From: SLJN01 sp964505385
GTDB lineage: Bacteria > Bacteroidota > Rhodothermia > Balneolales > Natronogracilivirgulaceae
Assembly: GCA_964505385.1 (NCBI GenBank)
Contig: CAZDIA010000066.1
Location: forward strand, 1 to 13,769
Length of the DNA: 13,769 nt
Direction: 5' to 3'
Shown: one piece after another, positions 13,584 to 13,769 of the stretch
How positions within the stretch are numbered: position 1 is the first letter of the stretch
How the letters are laid out: the number at the start of each line of letters is the position of its first letter
The notes under the pieces: generated by a model
What the model saw: only the letters and a program-made list of their open reading frames with translations
Database searches by the model: none
Told to the model about the DNA's origin: nothing
Program-made: the position numbers and the translations under genes

Positions 13584-13769
13584 CCCGACTAAAGTAAGGG
13601 ACAGTTATGTCATTATGATATAAGTTCAAAACCAGCTGTTCAGAAAACACACCGGAAATACTTTTACACTTTTTTCTTTTGCCCTTAATCACTTTTGCCT
13701 TAATTTAAGCGAGATTATTCAGAACCAATCAAATCCGATCTATTCGCTACAGCGGTACTAAACAGTAAA

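Larger units (their letters stand above)
13379..13769. other. Gene-free right end of the window
   Basis: No convincing coding sequence or RNA gene is seen here. It holds the palindrome at 13461-13496, the CGCAGAT-type repeat cluster at 13508-13583, and then unremarkable AT-rich sequence with T/C runs (about 13650-13700). The 70-codon minus-strand reading frame crossing 13480-13692 runs through the palindromic repeats and has no family resemblance, so I do not call it. Confidence 0.6.

Noticed and set aside
13480..13692. 70-codon minus-strand frame at the right end
   Set aside because: It runs through palindromic repeats, has no ribosome binding site and resembles no family.

Overview
The window looks like the chromosome of a member of the Bacteroidota/Balneolota-Rhodothermota side of the bacterial tree. 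I infer this from moderate GC with AT-rich intergenic DNA, mostly weak Shine-Dalgarno sequences, a few TAnnTTTG-like promoter boxes, many lipoproteins, and intergenic palindromes of the GACAGG..CCTGTC and CGCAGAT types. Nothing here fixes the taxon. No phage, insertion sequence, tRNA, rRNA or CRISPR was seen.

Layout. (1) 1-1757, + strand: a TPP riboswitch (85-168) and a 200-base leader precede two adjacent TenA-family genes. The second has the full classical thiaminase II catalytic set with the active-site Cys (TenA_C). The first lacks that Cys and has the Glu-type signature (TenA_E). This is a thiamin-pyrimidine salvage unit under thiamin control. (2) 1892-2494, +: an acidic DUF4168-like lipoprotein, followed by a terminator and a pair of facing palindromes that seem to end both converging transcripts. 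(3) 7442-2714, - strand: a two-gene, translationally coupled operon. It encodes an SbcD/YhaO-like metallophosphoesterase and an SbcC/YhaN-like coiled-coil ATPase. The ATPase has a membrane hairpin where Rad50/SbcC would have a zinc hook, plus a roughly 230-residue C-terminal extension with a helix-hairpin-helix-like motif. (4) 7443-7931: a very AT-rich divergent promoter region. (5) 7932-9128, +: a PfkA-family phosphofructokinase whose Asp/Lys pair predicts pyrophosphate as phosphoryl donor, followed by a clear terminator. (6) 10127-9285, -: a lipoprotein with two tandem LEA14/WHy-type domains. (7) 10308-10727, +: a DoxX-family membrane protein. (8) 10842-13352, +: three overlapping genes, for an MTA/SAH-nucleosidase-like protein, a spore-photoproduct-lyase-like radical SAM protein and a short-chain dehydrogenase. 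(9) 13353-13769: no gene; a possible terminator and a cluster of overlapping palindromes.

The most interesting part is the three-gene unit in (8). The overlaps imply coordinated expression. A nucleosidase that removes 5'-deoxyadenosine would be a natural partner for a radical SAM enzyme, and by-eye alignment suggests that the hydrogen-donor Cys of true spore photoproduct lyase is not at its usual place. Together with an SDR oxidoreductase this suggests a small pathway whose substrate is unknown. The YhaO/YhaN-like pair with its C-terminal extension is the second candidate for a variant system.
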